From Hawksworthiomyces lignivorus (lineage: Eukaryota > Ascomycota > Sordariomycetes > Ophiostomatales > Ophiostomataceae), in NCBI GenBank assembly GCA_002917075.1, contig NTMA01000131.1:1-64000 (forward strand): 64,000 nt of DNA, given 5' to 3'. Shown here piece after piece: positions 12,042-24,469 of this stretch. The notes beneath the pieces were generated by a model, which saw only the letters and a list, made by a program, of their open reading frames with translations, was not told the DNA's origin and searched no databases. The stretch's first letter is position 1. Every line of letters begins with the position of its first letter. Both the position numbers and the translations under genes were made by a program.

Positions 12042-14803
12042 ATGCACAGTATCAATGGTGTATGTCTCCGTGATGCACAAGCAGAGAAGCCATGTCTGCG
12101 TGTCTCGCCGCAATAAACCGCTTTTTCCACAGCAGCGGCAAATTCCTTGGGCGCGGTCTGCAGACCGCTATTGCTAGATTTTGTCGTCCCAAGTCCATGT
12201 CTTGTGGAGGCGTGGTAAAGTGGCCAGCTGGTAAAACCCAGCTAGACGGCGCCCGTCTTTCTTGCTTCTGCTTTCCCGTGGTTTACGCCCCAAGCGAATC
12301 CTCCAATGCATGCTGCAGACGTACACCGCACATGCATGCACATAGAATGCTTGCGCAGAGACTTCGATCCGCAGACCGCAAGAAACGAGAGAAAGCGGAG
12401 GCGTTCTGTGTTTTTCGTGGTCCATGCCAAGAATGTCAAAAGAGAGTCGTGTTGTTCTTTGCTGCGAATCTTTCTTTTTGCCATTTGTCGTCTCTTTTCT
12501 CCCACCACCTTTTCAATCAAACAGCACATGGCGACCCGCAGTGGATCCTACTCAGACACATATAGGCGCATTCCTTTTGCCTCTCAATCATCTCAATGAT
12601 GATTTGTTTTTCGCCACTGTCCCATCTCTCAAACGGCCTGCAGTCCCTTATCGTTAAAGAGCGATTAGAATACGTCCTCACGTCGTACGGAATAGCCCTC
12701 GCCTCGAGCGGCTTTTTGGACAGTTTTTCTTTGGATCTTCCGTAGAGCTTCTTTACTGTATGCAATACTCTTCTCCGGCCATCCCCATCGAAATCCATCA
12801 AAACTATCCCCTCTCACAATGCGCTCAGGAGATTGAGGGCCTCTCTTGGCAACGGCCGCCGTTGCGGGGTTGCATCGACCCTGAAGTTTGCCATTCTTCT
12901 TCATTCCTTTTTCTTGATGCTTGCCTCCTAGTCTCCTTTGTTTTTCCCTGTTTTATTACTTGTCATATTTGTTGTTCGGGGTGGCGGTGAGTGGGATGAA
13001 GAAAAGGGGGGGCCACTGGAAGAAGGTCCAAAAGCGGCCACTTCTGCTGCCGGGTCCCGAAAAGTGTTGTATAATATATTGCGCTGTGACGTATCTGACA
13101 GGCATGCCACCGAGAACACATCGTATCTCGTAGCGTACACAGTAATATTGGAGACAACGAGAGACAGAGGGGCCAGAGAGACAACCAGGCTGTGTTTGAA
13201 ACAGGATTGGTACTTTGGCTCTGGTCGACTCCGTCCAAAGCCGAATCCTCCGCTTTCTAGTTGTATGCCAAAATTCATATGTGCCTATGGAATGTGGAAT
13301 GAGACCCCCGTTAGTTGTCATCGTTTCACGTTTGTTGTCCTCCAGGCAGCGTGTGAATAGTCGCAGCTTCGCGTCTCCTTGGGTGCTGTTCTCAGCTCTC
13401 ATCTCTCATTTCATCTTGTCGATTCTTGGCTTCTCGCTTCTCAATGGCATCGCAAATCTTTTCACGGCATTCGTTCTCTCCGCCGTTACTCCGTACGGCT
13501 GCATTGCAACCTTTCCCTCTTTGTCGTGCAGCCAAATACCGCTCTTGACTATCGGCCTTACATACAATTCCATCTTCGGTATTGGCGTTGAGAATATATG
13601 CCGAGCCAGGGTAGGTGTGCTTGCATCGACCTCACGGAGGAAGCGATCAGCAAACTATCGACAGTGGTAGCCGTGTGAGTGTGTAGTCGTACAACGCATG
13701 TATGTACGTACTATACGACGTACGGACCATTCGTACTATATTCAGAGAACTCGGTATTACGATAATACTTTACGAAATGTGCTGGTTTTCTGCCTATCCG
13801 TTCAGTGAGCGGCCGCAAAGAGGAAGGAGGGATGTGGAACGGTATTAGTGGCACTTTCCCGTTGTCTCTTTCCTTGCCTTCGTCCCCTGGCGCATTCCTT
13901 CAGGGGCAGCACCCCTGTCGTCCCTTTTCCCTAGTCCCCTTTTCCTGCTGCGTTTTAGTCGACCAGATCTGCGTTAGCACGTGTGGGGCCCGATACAACT
14001 GCACAATACGCATGTACAAAGTAGGGAAAGAGTGGGGACTACCCAGAATACAGAGCGAAATTCGATGCAAGAACGGGGGAGCATTTTATGTTCTGCGCAA
14101 TAATATTATCTACGACATAATTCTTTTACTACCACACATGTGGGAGGGAAAGAACAGCCTTCTTCATACGATACAGAGCAGGACCACGGTTCGCGAGATG
14201 AGGAAAGCACGATGACTAGAGTGTCTTCCTCTTTTTCATTTTTTATTTTTTATTTAATTTTTTTTAATAAATAAATAATTGATAAATGATGCCATGCATT
14301 GTGGGGGTCAAGTTCTCCAACAATCTTCTACCGCATGAAGCAGAATTCTACGCGTGCAAACGTTGGCGAGCCTTATTCGACACTGCAAATGAAAACTGCC
14401 GTGCTTTGTGCTCGTACGCACGCCGTGGAAGCTTTTCTATCCGCATTTTCTCCCTTCAGAAGGGCGGCGAATTGATCAATGCAGGAAGGTTCCGCACAAA
14501 GCACGATTAGCGTATGGTAGTTATTCAGCCAGTAAAGTGAATTATGGGGTAGAGTGGCGTCGATACGTGTATTACGATATCCTGCGGTCCTTCCTTCTAC
14601 AATTTCTTTGCTTTCTAGCTTCCTTTTCCGTACTTTAGCGCGAGCGGCTGGAAGGAGGACAGGCGTCATAAGGTTAGTCGTCGCCCGAAGGGGTTTTGAT
14701 TTATTTTATTTTATTTTATCGTGGAGGGGATCCCTGCGCCTGCCCGGCTCCTTCCCAGCTCCTGCAATCGCCCTGCAACGGCCTTGTTACTGCCATGCTA
14801 ATG

Positions 14804-14858
14804 CCCTGCAACTACCCTGCAACTACCCTGCAGCTGCCCTGCAACTGCCCTGCTCCTG
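14804..14858. repeat. 11-bp minisatellite, five copies
   Basis: Five consecutive 11-base units of the form CCCTGCAACTA/CCCTGCAACTG, the third and fifth with substitutions. Further degenerate copies are visible upstream from about 14760. The array is not a multiple of three and lies in no supported gene. Confidence 0.85.
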
Positions 14859-15339
14859 CCGTATGGAGCAAACCAACGAGAGTTGTTGCTTCGGCGTACA
14901 GTAATCACCATTTCATCCCTCGGTCTGTTTCTTAGAGGGAGAGGGGGGAATCTACGACGTAGCGTTTTTACGTACTCCCCGTACTTCCAGGCTTTTTATC
15001 GGTCATCTCTCTTATGTACTCCGTATTATTTTATTTCTTTTTTATTTTAATGTTCTGACATGCAACTGTAACCGACACACTCTGCTGCATGCACCTATCT
15101 GTTATATGCGTATGTCACTTATTATTACACTTCTGTTATACCTCCGTGCCCCATAATCTTCTTTTGCTTCCCTGCTCTTGTTCCTTTTGAATTTCGCCTA
15201 CGTACATTCCTGGGTCGCTCTTTGCTCGCTTTATTTACTCGTACATACTGCGTACGTACGTAGTTGTACGTACAGCGCAAAACCGTTTAATAATAAAAGC
15301 AAATCTGCTCCCTTTCCTGCATTGCTCCCTGTCGTTAAT

Positions 15340-15690
15340 TTCCTGGTCCAGGCTTCACTTCTATCCTCTTCGCCTCTCCTGTTCTCCGTTCTTCAGTCTC
15401 CATTCTCCATTCTCCATTCTTAGTTTGTATTAGGCGGATCGTCTCTGCTTTCTTGTTTTCTTTCACTCTTTTCTTTTATTTCTCTTCTTCTTCACCTTTC
15501 CCGCATTCCCACCTCCCCTTTTCTTCCTTACCTTCCTTTTCCTTTCGTCATCGTGATTGTCGTCGTCTTCGGTATTGGCCTCACTCCTTGGTTCTCCTTT
15601 CTCGGCTGTCGTTTTATATTTCTTTGTTCTCGGTCATCTTTCGATTCTCCTCCCAGCCCACATCTCCACAAGAGATTCTCTTTGGCCAAG
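15340..15690 (+). promoter_or_regulatory. Pyrimidine-rich promoter/leader of the PH-like gene
   Basis: A long C/T-rich stretch with three CTCCATT copies near 15400-15420 precedes the ATG at 15970. CT-rich tracts upstream of the start are typical of fungal housekeeping promoters. The transcription start cannot be placed from sequence. Confidence 0.4.
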
Positions 15691-15969
15691 CTGCTTAGCA
15701 TTTACGTGAAGAAGACGACATTAACGCCGACCTCACGATCAAACTCGACCGCGGCATATCTCGAGTGACTTTTCATACCCGCCGCTTCGCAGCTTATTCG
15801 CTCTGGTTTTCGATTCTTCTGCTCTACCACAGCATCTTCGACCGCCATTGGCAGCTCCAGTCTAGTCCGCAACATGTTTTTCAACTCGTAATTCTTAATA
15901 GCGCTCAATTTTTTTTTCCCCCTTTCATTCGAGATACCCCATTTTGCATTTCTCCTCTCACGCTTCCCA

Positions 15970-18560
15970 ATGGAGGGCATCTTGCACGTCCCTCCAGACC
16001 GGGGGACCATTATCGGTCGAGCTCTCTGGAAGCCTCGCTATATCGTCGTTGGTACTGCTTCGGATGCAAGGCAGCGGGAGCTGCAGCAGCAGGCAGCCCG
16101 TCCTTCTGCGATGCACTCCAAATCTTCGACCTCTACTTGCAACAGCCAGCAGTCACAGCCGCCTCGTTCAGGAACACCACACAGTCCCACCAGTTTAACT
16201 CCTGAGACAGTATATCTCTCGATCTTCAAGGCCAAGGTACGTTCTCAGCGTGATCCGGGTTCAGATCTTCTGAATCTTTGTTGTCCTACTTTCAGCTAAC
16301 AAGCATCTTGTAGGGAGACCCAGAACCCATCCAGCAACACGCCATCGGTTCCATAACCGACTGCCAGGTTCAGATGCTCGCACACCGTAAACAGGGCCAC
16401 GTATTGCCAACACTTGTTATCAACATCTCACCAGACCCGATTACGGACAAGCTTCGAAAGCGTCGCTCCAGCAGGACGGCCGGCCTCACCTCCACAAAAG
16501 AGACATCCCCTTCAACTCTCTGGTTCCGTCCGGCTGAGGACAACCATCAAAAGCACATCCTCCAGGACTGGTGCCGCTGTATCCAATCCTTGATGCTCCA
16601 ATTTGGATCAACAATACCTTCCACGTCTGGCGCTGGGGGGCCTCTAGGACCGCTGAGCCCAATAACTCCCGCATCTCCTACTTTCACAAATCCTTTTGCC
16701 CCCACCCAGCGTCCTCGAGACCCATTGGAAATCTCTTTCCAACAGCAGCAGGGCCAATACGCTCAACGACCAGGAAGTGACAATAATACCACCGGACGGA
16801 CTGCTGCGCTGAGCCACAAGACGTCCAACCAGACAAACCAAACATTTTCCAGCCGCGAACGGCCCAAGACGTTCTCTGAATCACCGAGCTTGCGGTCCCG
16901 CCGCAGCGACCTCTCCCATACTAGCTCGAATCTGCCACCGCATGTCGTGACCCCTGGCTACAGCAACAACAGCAGCAGCAATAACTTTGCTTTGCCCTTT
17001 TTCCAGAGCCGACCAGCGGATTTGCCCTCTCCTGCCACTACTGTAAACGAGTTTCAGGGTGACCTGGTCGAAGGCTGGACTTCTGCCCAAGGCCGATCGT
17101 CTGCTCTGAGCTCTCCGGTGCTGGGTCGGGAGAGCATCAGCTCGCAGCCACCACTGCCGTCGGCTCCCGTCGCGGCAGCAGCAGCTACGACAAAACCTGC
17201 GGGAGCCATAAGCTCGAGCTCGCCGCCTGCCCCTCGCGAAACGATCTTGGACCGTGCTTTTCAGATGCGCTTCATTCCAGGCTCGGACCGCGATCTTCCT
17301 GGAGAAGAAAAACTAAGCTCTCTAGCTAGGTTCGAAGCACTTATGCGCGAAGTTGACGAGCGCAAGCGTCTCAGGCAGGGGCTGGCCACGTCGGATATCA
17401 AGACAATAGCCAGCGCAGTGCCAAGTCGTCCATACACCCAGCCGAAAAGCGGATGGGACTTGGACGACTCGGACGACTCAGACGACTCAGATCGAGACGA
17501 GGGCGAAAACGAGAGCAACGATCACTGTGACTCGCTATCGGAAGACATCGACTGCCACAGACGCAATGGACGGATTGAGGGATCGAGCATGCGGCAGCCC
17601 GATCACATGGATGCGGCTGTCGATATCGACCCGAGCGCTCGCAGGGCACTCGACTTCATTGCTGGTCGTCACCGAGACAGCGGGCGGAGCTCTCGTACTA
17701 CCTCTTCCACACTGAAGCAGCCCATATCGCCGTCAGTCCCAAGCGGTCACAACGGAACGCATACCGCGCCGCTTGGATTTGCTGGCGACATTGGCTATGA
17801 CAACCAGACTCTTCGGAGGACGCTTGACAGTGGGTATTTTCCTTCCCCCACGGCGGCGGCACTGCAGCAGCAGCAGCCGCCTCGGCCGCAGACTGGGTAC
17901 GCGCGCAATCGGCCTGCATTTGCTCAAAGAACACATAGTCAGCCACAGCTCGCAGCTCTGAACGTCGGCAACTTTGCGGGCGGCAACCAGTACGCGCAGA
18001 GGCATGCTCAGGTTTTGGCATCTCCGATATCACCAACATCGCCGGTCGTGCCACCGCCCTTACCACGGGCATCGACGTCTTCCAAGATCGATGAGATGCG
18101 GGCAACGACAGCGGCAGGACCCGCGCCTTCTATGTCGGCTTCGCTGCATCGGTCGTCCACCTCAACAGCTGTCTTGTCTCCTTCTGTCAGCTCCATGTCC
18201 GCGGGCATGACCCTGGGCAAGCGACAGTCGTCGTCGAGCATCAAGCGCCTCAGCTTTACCGATTTCACCAAGCGCCTCAGCAGCAGCACTAGCAGCCTGC
18301 TGCTGGTACAGACCAACACGAGCAGCAACAGCGGCAGCGGCAGTGTGATTCACGAGGGTGAGAGCTCCGCCGCCATGCCGCCTGCTGGCAACCAACGCAG
18401 CGAGAAGCTGAGTGTCAGCTATACTTATATCAACCCTCAAAGCCCTACCCACCAGCAGGTCACATCGCGACTTGCCTCGCCACCACCGCCGCCCTCAGCC
18501 GAACGCTATAGCTGGCGCGGCGGCGTAGGTGTCCTTGGCTCGGAAGGTGGTTTCTTATAA
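15970..18560 (+). CDS. PH-like domain protein with long disordered serine-rich tail
   Basis: Two exons, 15970-16236 and 16314-18560, give 837 residues. The 77-nt intron (GTACGT...TAG) is phase 0; the earlier AG at 16295 would run into a stop, so the acceptor at 16313 is required. Residues 1 to about 170 read like a pleckstrin-homology fold: a strand-rich start with WKPRYIVVG, then VYLSIFKAK joined across the intron to an IxxCQVQML-type stretch, ending in a helix with W and CIQSL. I recall similar N-termini in uncharacterised Sordariomycete proteins. The rest is low complexity, rich in Ser, Pro, Gln and Asn, with a repeated DDSDDSD acidic stretch near residue 472, and is probably disordered. 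A role as a phosphoinositide-binding or cortical adaptor is a guess. The ATG chosen is the first that leaves the PH-like region complete. Confidence 0.78.
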
Positions 18561-21500
18561 GGCAAATGCCTTTGTCAGACGATGATCGTCGCTGAGCATA
18601 TTTGCAACGCAAATTTTCTTCTCATTGACCTTTTTTAATTTTCCTATTACACCATGGCTGCAGTCCTTTTGTATACTATTTTGATACCTTTCCGTTTTGC
18701 ATCTTCGTCAGGTGGGAAAATGTCCCTGCACGATTCTTTGATAATTTTTTTGTTGTATCTCACGATCTTGACGAAACACGAGGAGTAAGAACACAGCCGC
18801 AGGAGGAGATATCCCTGGAGACCAGGCCTTTTTTTTTTTAGCTTTTATTTTTCTTTTGTTTACCTTTTATTTCTTTGGCGAACTTTCTGCAGAGGTTGAA
18901 CTGGACGAATGACTAGAGTCGAGTGGAAACACCGGACAATGAATAGCGTCTGCTTTTTAGTTTGTGTGCATCATATTGATATATCTCTATGCTTGTGATC
19001 TTTGGATTAAGCGAAAGGTGAAGACGACGCAGGGACGAGGAGAAGCACAATAACAGACAATTCATTACTATATGTATGCTTTGAAGCGGTCTGCATGTGT
19101 CTCGCTGATGGCGACTCCTACTAGTTTGGCTAGCTTCTTTGCAAAGCCTAGGGCTGTGGTTACACGTAGCCTTCGAAATGCAGGGGGTTGCCGCCAGGAC
19201 GAAAAGAGAGAGCGCCTTGCAGTTGGGCTCTGATGCGTATCCCGGTTCGGCCAAACGGCAACGTAAACCGTCGACCAACCGCCAAACTTCCCTTGCGTGT
19301 GATCTCTGCAAAAATAGAAGAGAAAGACACGCTGGAGGCGGTCTGAGCCGCTCCTCTATCGTGCCGCTTTGTTCGGCAGGCTGCTCTCTTTCATGAGCTC
19401 TTGCATACCGTTTAGACTTCATCTTTTCTTCTGAGGCCATGTGCACCACATGGCATTCTATTTTCCAATTTCCATAGTCTGAGTCTAGTGCGACGATCGC
19501 CTCTTTCTCGGCCTCGTCTTCTTGGACCCTTTTCTGCAGAGAGAACGTGATTGCACGAGACCCGATTTCTTGTCAGAGTCCGCTTTTGCAATCTGCATGC
19601 AAGGCGCACATGGCCTATCCTCCCCCTCTTTGTGCTGGATTAGCTTCCCCGGTCCGCCTAAAGCACATGACGCACACCCCATTTGGCAGCAGAGCCGAGG
19701 CCGACATGGAGCTTTCGGATGGGAATCAGCTCAGATAATGGCCAATTGCCCTTTGCGGATGACGATGGAAGACCGGGAAAAGTATGGCAAGTATGATGGC
19801 CGGTTCTAGCTCGGTGCAGCAGTGGAAGGGTGCGCAATGCAGTGAGAGTGGGCTCTCTTTTTGGATGATTACTATTTGGCACTTTGAGCGTTACGACATT
19901 ACGCAGCATGCGGCATGCAAGGGAGATACCCAGCAAGGTTGGGTAGGAAGAGAGAGGAGCGCCTGGACGAACACCACGGCCCCTCTCACTCTCTCTCTCT
20001 CTCTTGTTACAGTGTGAACAACAGCAAACGTCGGCTCGTACTCATCGTCGTCCATTGGTGTTTTGGCGGGATTTCGGGAGGGAGTAAGATGGTAGAATGG
20101 GCTTCTACTGCATTTCACCGCAAAGGGCGAAAAGAAGCTGACGATAAGATCGCCCGGAACTGAGGAGCGGTAGGCGATTGGCTCAAACTCCTTAGACAGC
20201 GGACGGTGGCGGCGGGGTGCTGCACCTGCCAGGTGGCTCTTTCCTCATTGATACGTGTGCAAGCTAGCACTCAGTAAGGACCAGTAGGGGCAGGTACGGA
20301 CAGTGAACAATCTGTACACAGTGCCATGGTGGATACGAGAGGAAACTGTGCGTTGGAGCTCTCTCTCCCTCTATTCCGAAGGCTTGCTCCTTACGACGCA
20401 ATTTATGCTCTGTCTATCCTCGTACATGACTCGTACACGTATTAATAGACAGTAGCCAGGTTCGAGTTTGATTGCCGAGCTTGCTGTATGTGTCTGCCAG
20501 CAGAGATGTGTTATTCCATACCTATCTCACATTAATAAAGCCCAGTGCTACGTACTACCAGTAATACGGAGTATAGCGCCAAATGAACTATAACTCCGGG
20601 CCTCGTAAATGGATGCCTGACGCTCTTTCCGTTTCTTGTCCACTGTTCCAAGGGAGATTACCCACTATTAACTCCCGCTGCTTTCTGGTTGCAGCAGGCA
20701 AGCGAGATAGTGTCACATCATTCGTGCCTTCCGCCATTTTTGTCTCTTGCTGCAGCTGCGGTTGATTCTTTCTCCACTTTCAACCACTCAACCAATAGTC
20801 CGTACACAACCATCACATCGACCACTACTACCTCCACTATTGCCTGGCCACTGACCACTGACCACTGACCACTGATACCGACCGTCTTTCACTCCTCCAT
20901 CACATTTCCCCATCAGCCAACTCTACGACTTCTTCCCACAACCGAAACATCGACATCTGCTCTTCTGTCTCGGAGAAACTCTGCCACAGCAAAAAAAACG
21001 GTTCAAAGCAGCTACCGACGAAAGACCTAGAAGACTGAACACAAAGCACACAAAGCTGTTTCCAGTAACTGAAAGCTGCAGTTGACCCACCGCCTATTTC
21101 GCTCCCCGCTGAACGTCTAGGACTCGGGTCTTGGTGAGCACCCGCCAGTCAGCAGCTTACGCAAAGCAATCGGCGAACGAACATCGAGATAAGATCGAAA
21201 AAGAAGCAACGAGACCATTAGACGGCAGAACGGAGAGAAGAAAAGAAGGCTAAGCCGAAAGAGCGAAGGAAAAGAGGAGGCGTATCTCACGAGACACTGG
21301 ACACAAATGACGGCATCTTTGTCGTCGTGTGCTCTGAAAGTCCTTCCAATCTCTGCCTAGAGGAGGGAACGGATTTTCTACTCGTGCCGTCCTCTCTTGA
21401 ACGACGACATTGCTTGTAGAGCACAGCTTCAGTCCTCATACGTTCCTCAAGACCCACCCTCGATCTTAATTGCCGCTGGATACTTGACCGGCTCCGACAA

Positions 21501-22318
21501 CCGTATCTGCACGTCACTCACGTACCAACTCCTCCAGCCTTCCCCAGATCCCACGTCTGCAAACTCGATATCGTCGACGATTCTTACCGTTTTCTTCTGT
21601 TTCTTTTTGTGCACTGGTTGCCTCAATCTGCTACGATTCCGGTTTCGACAAGAGGCAGGACAAACAAGGAAGAGAGCGTCATCCACTGGCTTACTCACCA
21701 CTCCTTTTTTTGTCTCAGAGCACGCTTCTCACACCGTCATCTTCGGCTCTCCTTCTTCGGCCAACCTTCTTCCACCACCTATTTCTCTCCTGCGGAGAGG
21801 CTCTTCGCTCCTCCCCGCAGTCCTGTCAAGTCGGCGCGGTGGCAGACTCAACCCCCCGTTCTTCTGCCCCCCTGCCCCCATCCCCTTCCCCCCCTTCACC
21901 TCCCCTAGCCACTGCCACTCCCACCACGATCAGCACCAACAGCACCAACAGCACCAACAACACTGCCGACGCAGCCGCCCTTCTTCCAAGCTCCAACGCT
22001 GCGACAGTTCACTCCCACCGTTCTGCTCGCTCCAGCCGCTCCCACACGCCTCGCCAGGTCCTCGGAAGACGCCGGCGACCGACCGTAGACGAGGACGACC
22101 AAGAAGACGGCCAGGACTACGAAAACGAGAGCAACAGCACGATCGAAGACAGCGAGAGAAGCCACCATTCTCGTCGGAGATCCACCCAAGCAAGGGAAGC
22201 TTCTGCGTCTGCAACAACTGCGGCAGCAGCCTCGGCATCCACAGCAAGAAGCCGCACAGACGGCTCCGAGAGCAGCCGACATCGTCTTCCTCCCTCTAAG
22301 CGTGCGCGGACAGACACC
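18561..22318. other. Intergenic region and long leader before GID7
   Basis: I see no supported gene from 18561 to about 21300. The stretch contains a CT run near 19985-20005, a 7-base tandem repeat at 20848-20875 and one nonamer copy at 20565. From about 20780 the sequence is C/A-rich and then purine-rich and looks like promoter and leader of the WD40 gene. From about 21560 to 22318 a frame in phase with that gene stays open but has no ATG; see the findings. Confidence 0.45.
20848..20875. repeat. 7-bp tandem repeat CCACTGA, four copies
   Basis: Four exact consecutive copies of CCACTGA in the region upstream of the GID7-like gene. Confidence 0.85.
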
Positions 22319-24469
22319 ATGTTGGCCAACACAGACGGACAGGTGTGTGCCCACTAGTTTTATAATTGCAGTGAATAGCTTTGTCTTGCTGTCGCGTTTT
22401 CTCTTTGCTGACATTGAACAGGTGATCTCTCCTTCCTTGTCAGGATCTTTGAACGGATCGACACCTCTGCAGAACGGGAAAGAGAGGGCTGGATCCCGAC
22501 AGGCGCCGGCGTCATCATCACGCCCTGCTGCATCCCAAACGACGTCCACAACGTATTTTGGCCACGACCGAGAGGAAGTCACCCGGATCCTCATCCAAGC
22601 CCTGTCTGATTTGGGCTACAACGATGCCGCTGACAGCGTTATCGAGAACAGCGGTTTTGCCCTGGAGAGCGATGCCGTGAGAGAGTTCCGGCAGGCCGTC
22701 TTGAACGGCGACTGGGCCGAAGCAGAGCGGCTTTTGCTAGGGGCCACCACAGCAACCGTTATTCCCAGCGAGTCAGGAGGTTCGGTTGGCCCGGCAGGCC
22801 AGCTAGGAACAGGCGACAACGCACCAACAACGGCATCTTCTAGTTCGCTATCGGTGTTGGATAGCCAGCGAGCGAACCGAGGCACAGCGGCGACGACTGA
22901 TTCGTATGGCTCGGTCGGCCTTGTACTGATTCCAGGCGCAGATCGCAACCTCATGCGCTTTGGCATTCGCCAGCAAAAGTATCTCGAGCTCTTGGAGCAG
23001 CGTGAGACGGGCAAAGCCCTGACCGTGCTGCGGGCTGAGCTGGCTCCTCTCTACCAGGACACGCAGAAGCTCCATTTCCTGTCGAGCCTGCTCATGTGCC
23101 AGTCGCCTGACGACCTCAAGCACATGGCCGAGTGGGACGGCGCGTACGGACAATCCCGCCAGATCCTGCTCTCGGACTTGTCGCGCTTCATCTCGCCGTC
23201 CGTCATGTTGCCAGAGCATCGGCTTGCCGTGCTGCTGGAGCAGATAAAGGACTTTCAAGTCGCCGGCTGTATCTATCACACGAGCGCGACGTCTCCGTCG
23301 CTCTATGCAGACCACTATTGCGACAAGAGCAATTTCCCGTCCCATGTGCTGCACGAGCTGGATAGCCACTCGGGCGAAGTGTGGCAGGTGCGATTTTCCC
23401 ACGACGGCAAGCGTCTAGCGAGCTGCGGAAGCGGTCGGTACGTCATCATCTGGGACGTCCCAACGTTCAAGATGCTGCTGAAGCTCGACGGCCACACGCA
23501 GGGTGTGGGCAACATTGCCTGGAGTCCGGACGACGCGAGTCTCATCTCCTGTGGCCGAGATGGCCGTGCCCGCTCCTGGGACACGAGAACAGGCCTCCTG
23601 GATCGCCTCTTTGACCAGTTCGACGAGCCGATTAGCTGCTGCGCGTGGGCGGCCGACGGCCAGTCCATCGTGCTGGGCTCCTTTGACAAGGACCGGGCGC
23701 TCTGCCAGTGGAGCCTCGACGGCGAGCGCATCTACACGTGGACGAAGAAGCACCGGACGGAGGACCTCGCCCTGTCGCCCAACGGCCAGTGGCTGGTGGC
23801 TATGGATCACGAGAAGCATCTGCACGTTTACAACTTCATGACGCGCGAGCTGGAGTACGAGATGGAGCTGGGAAACCGGGCCGTATCTGTGGCCATCAGC
23901 CAAGACTCCGACTTCCTGCTGGTAAACCTCCAGGACGGCGAGATCCAGCTGTACAATATCCAGGCCCGGGGTAACCCCGTCCGCAAGTACATTGGCGCGT
24001 CCGGCGGAGAATGTATCATTCGCAGCGCGTTTGGCGGCGCAGACGAGAGCTTTGTCATTAGCGGTAGTGAAGGTATGTGTTCCCCAAAGTCTGTTTGACT
24101 ATGACCCTCAGAAACATTGGTCCCGGCGTTCTGACTATTCTCTCTCCTAGATGGTAAACTGAATATATGGCACAAGAATATTGGTGTGCATCTGTTCAAG
24201 CTGGACGCTCACAAGCCTCGATGTAATGCTGTGAGCTGGAGCCCAACAGATCCTTGTCTGTTTGCAACCTGTGGTGACGATAAGAAGATCAAGATGTGAG
24301 TTTTTTTTTTTTTTGAGCAAAATTTTAAAAGCAACAACCTGTTCTAATACCACGATGCAGCTGGTCTAATAGCGAACGTGTCCGGTTGCGGGATCTTGAC
24401 GCTGCACATTCTAACGGCATAGACGGGCGGACCTCAAACGGCTGGCGACCCGCGCTCTCGGACGCCTGA
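22319..24469 (+). CDS. gid7: GID7/WDR26-like LisH-CTLH-WD40 subunit of the GID E3 ligase
   Basis: Exons 22319-22342, 22422-24072, 24151-24295 and 24361-24469 give 642 residues, close to WDR26 and yeast Gid7. The introns are 79, 78 and 65 nt, all GT-AG. Residues about 56-90 form a LisH motif (EEVTRILIQALSDLGY), followed by a CTLH-like helical part with FGIRQQKYLELLE. WD40 repeats run from about 318 to the end, with repeated WD/WS signatures such as VIIWDV and a last blade ending IKIWSN. By family knowledge it is a subunit of the GID/CTLH ubiquitin ligase that degrades gluconeogenic enzymes when glucose returns. The ATG at 22319 has a CACC context and is the only in-frame ATG, yet an acidic, Arg/Ser-rich reading frame continues upstream, so the true N-terminus is unsure. 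Its 3' end converges on the ATPase gene. Confidence 0.87.

Larger units (their letters stand above)
5981..15969. other. Gene-poor region of about 10 kb
   Basis: No open frame here resembles a known protein, and none has the GC-rich codon use of the flanking genes. Base composition is visibly more AT-rich than in the genes. Contents noted: 6-base AAAAGC repeats near 9010-9030, a 14-base palindrome at 10592, a 16-base tandem repeat at 12002, GTAC-rich clusters near 13686-13735 and 15238-15275, TTTTA runs near 14700, an 11-base minisatellite at 14804, and three copies of the nonamer TACGGAGTA/TACTCCGTA. From about 15340 the sequence becomes strongly pyrimidine-rich, probably the promoter and leader of the gene at 15970. 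Unspliced or lineage-specific small genes or non-coding RNAs cannot be excluded. Confidence 0.5.
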
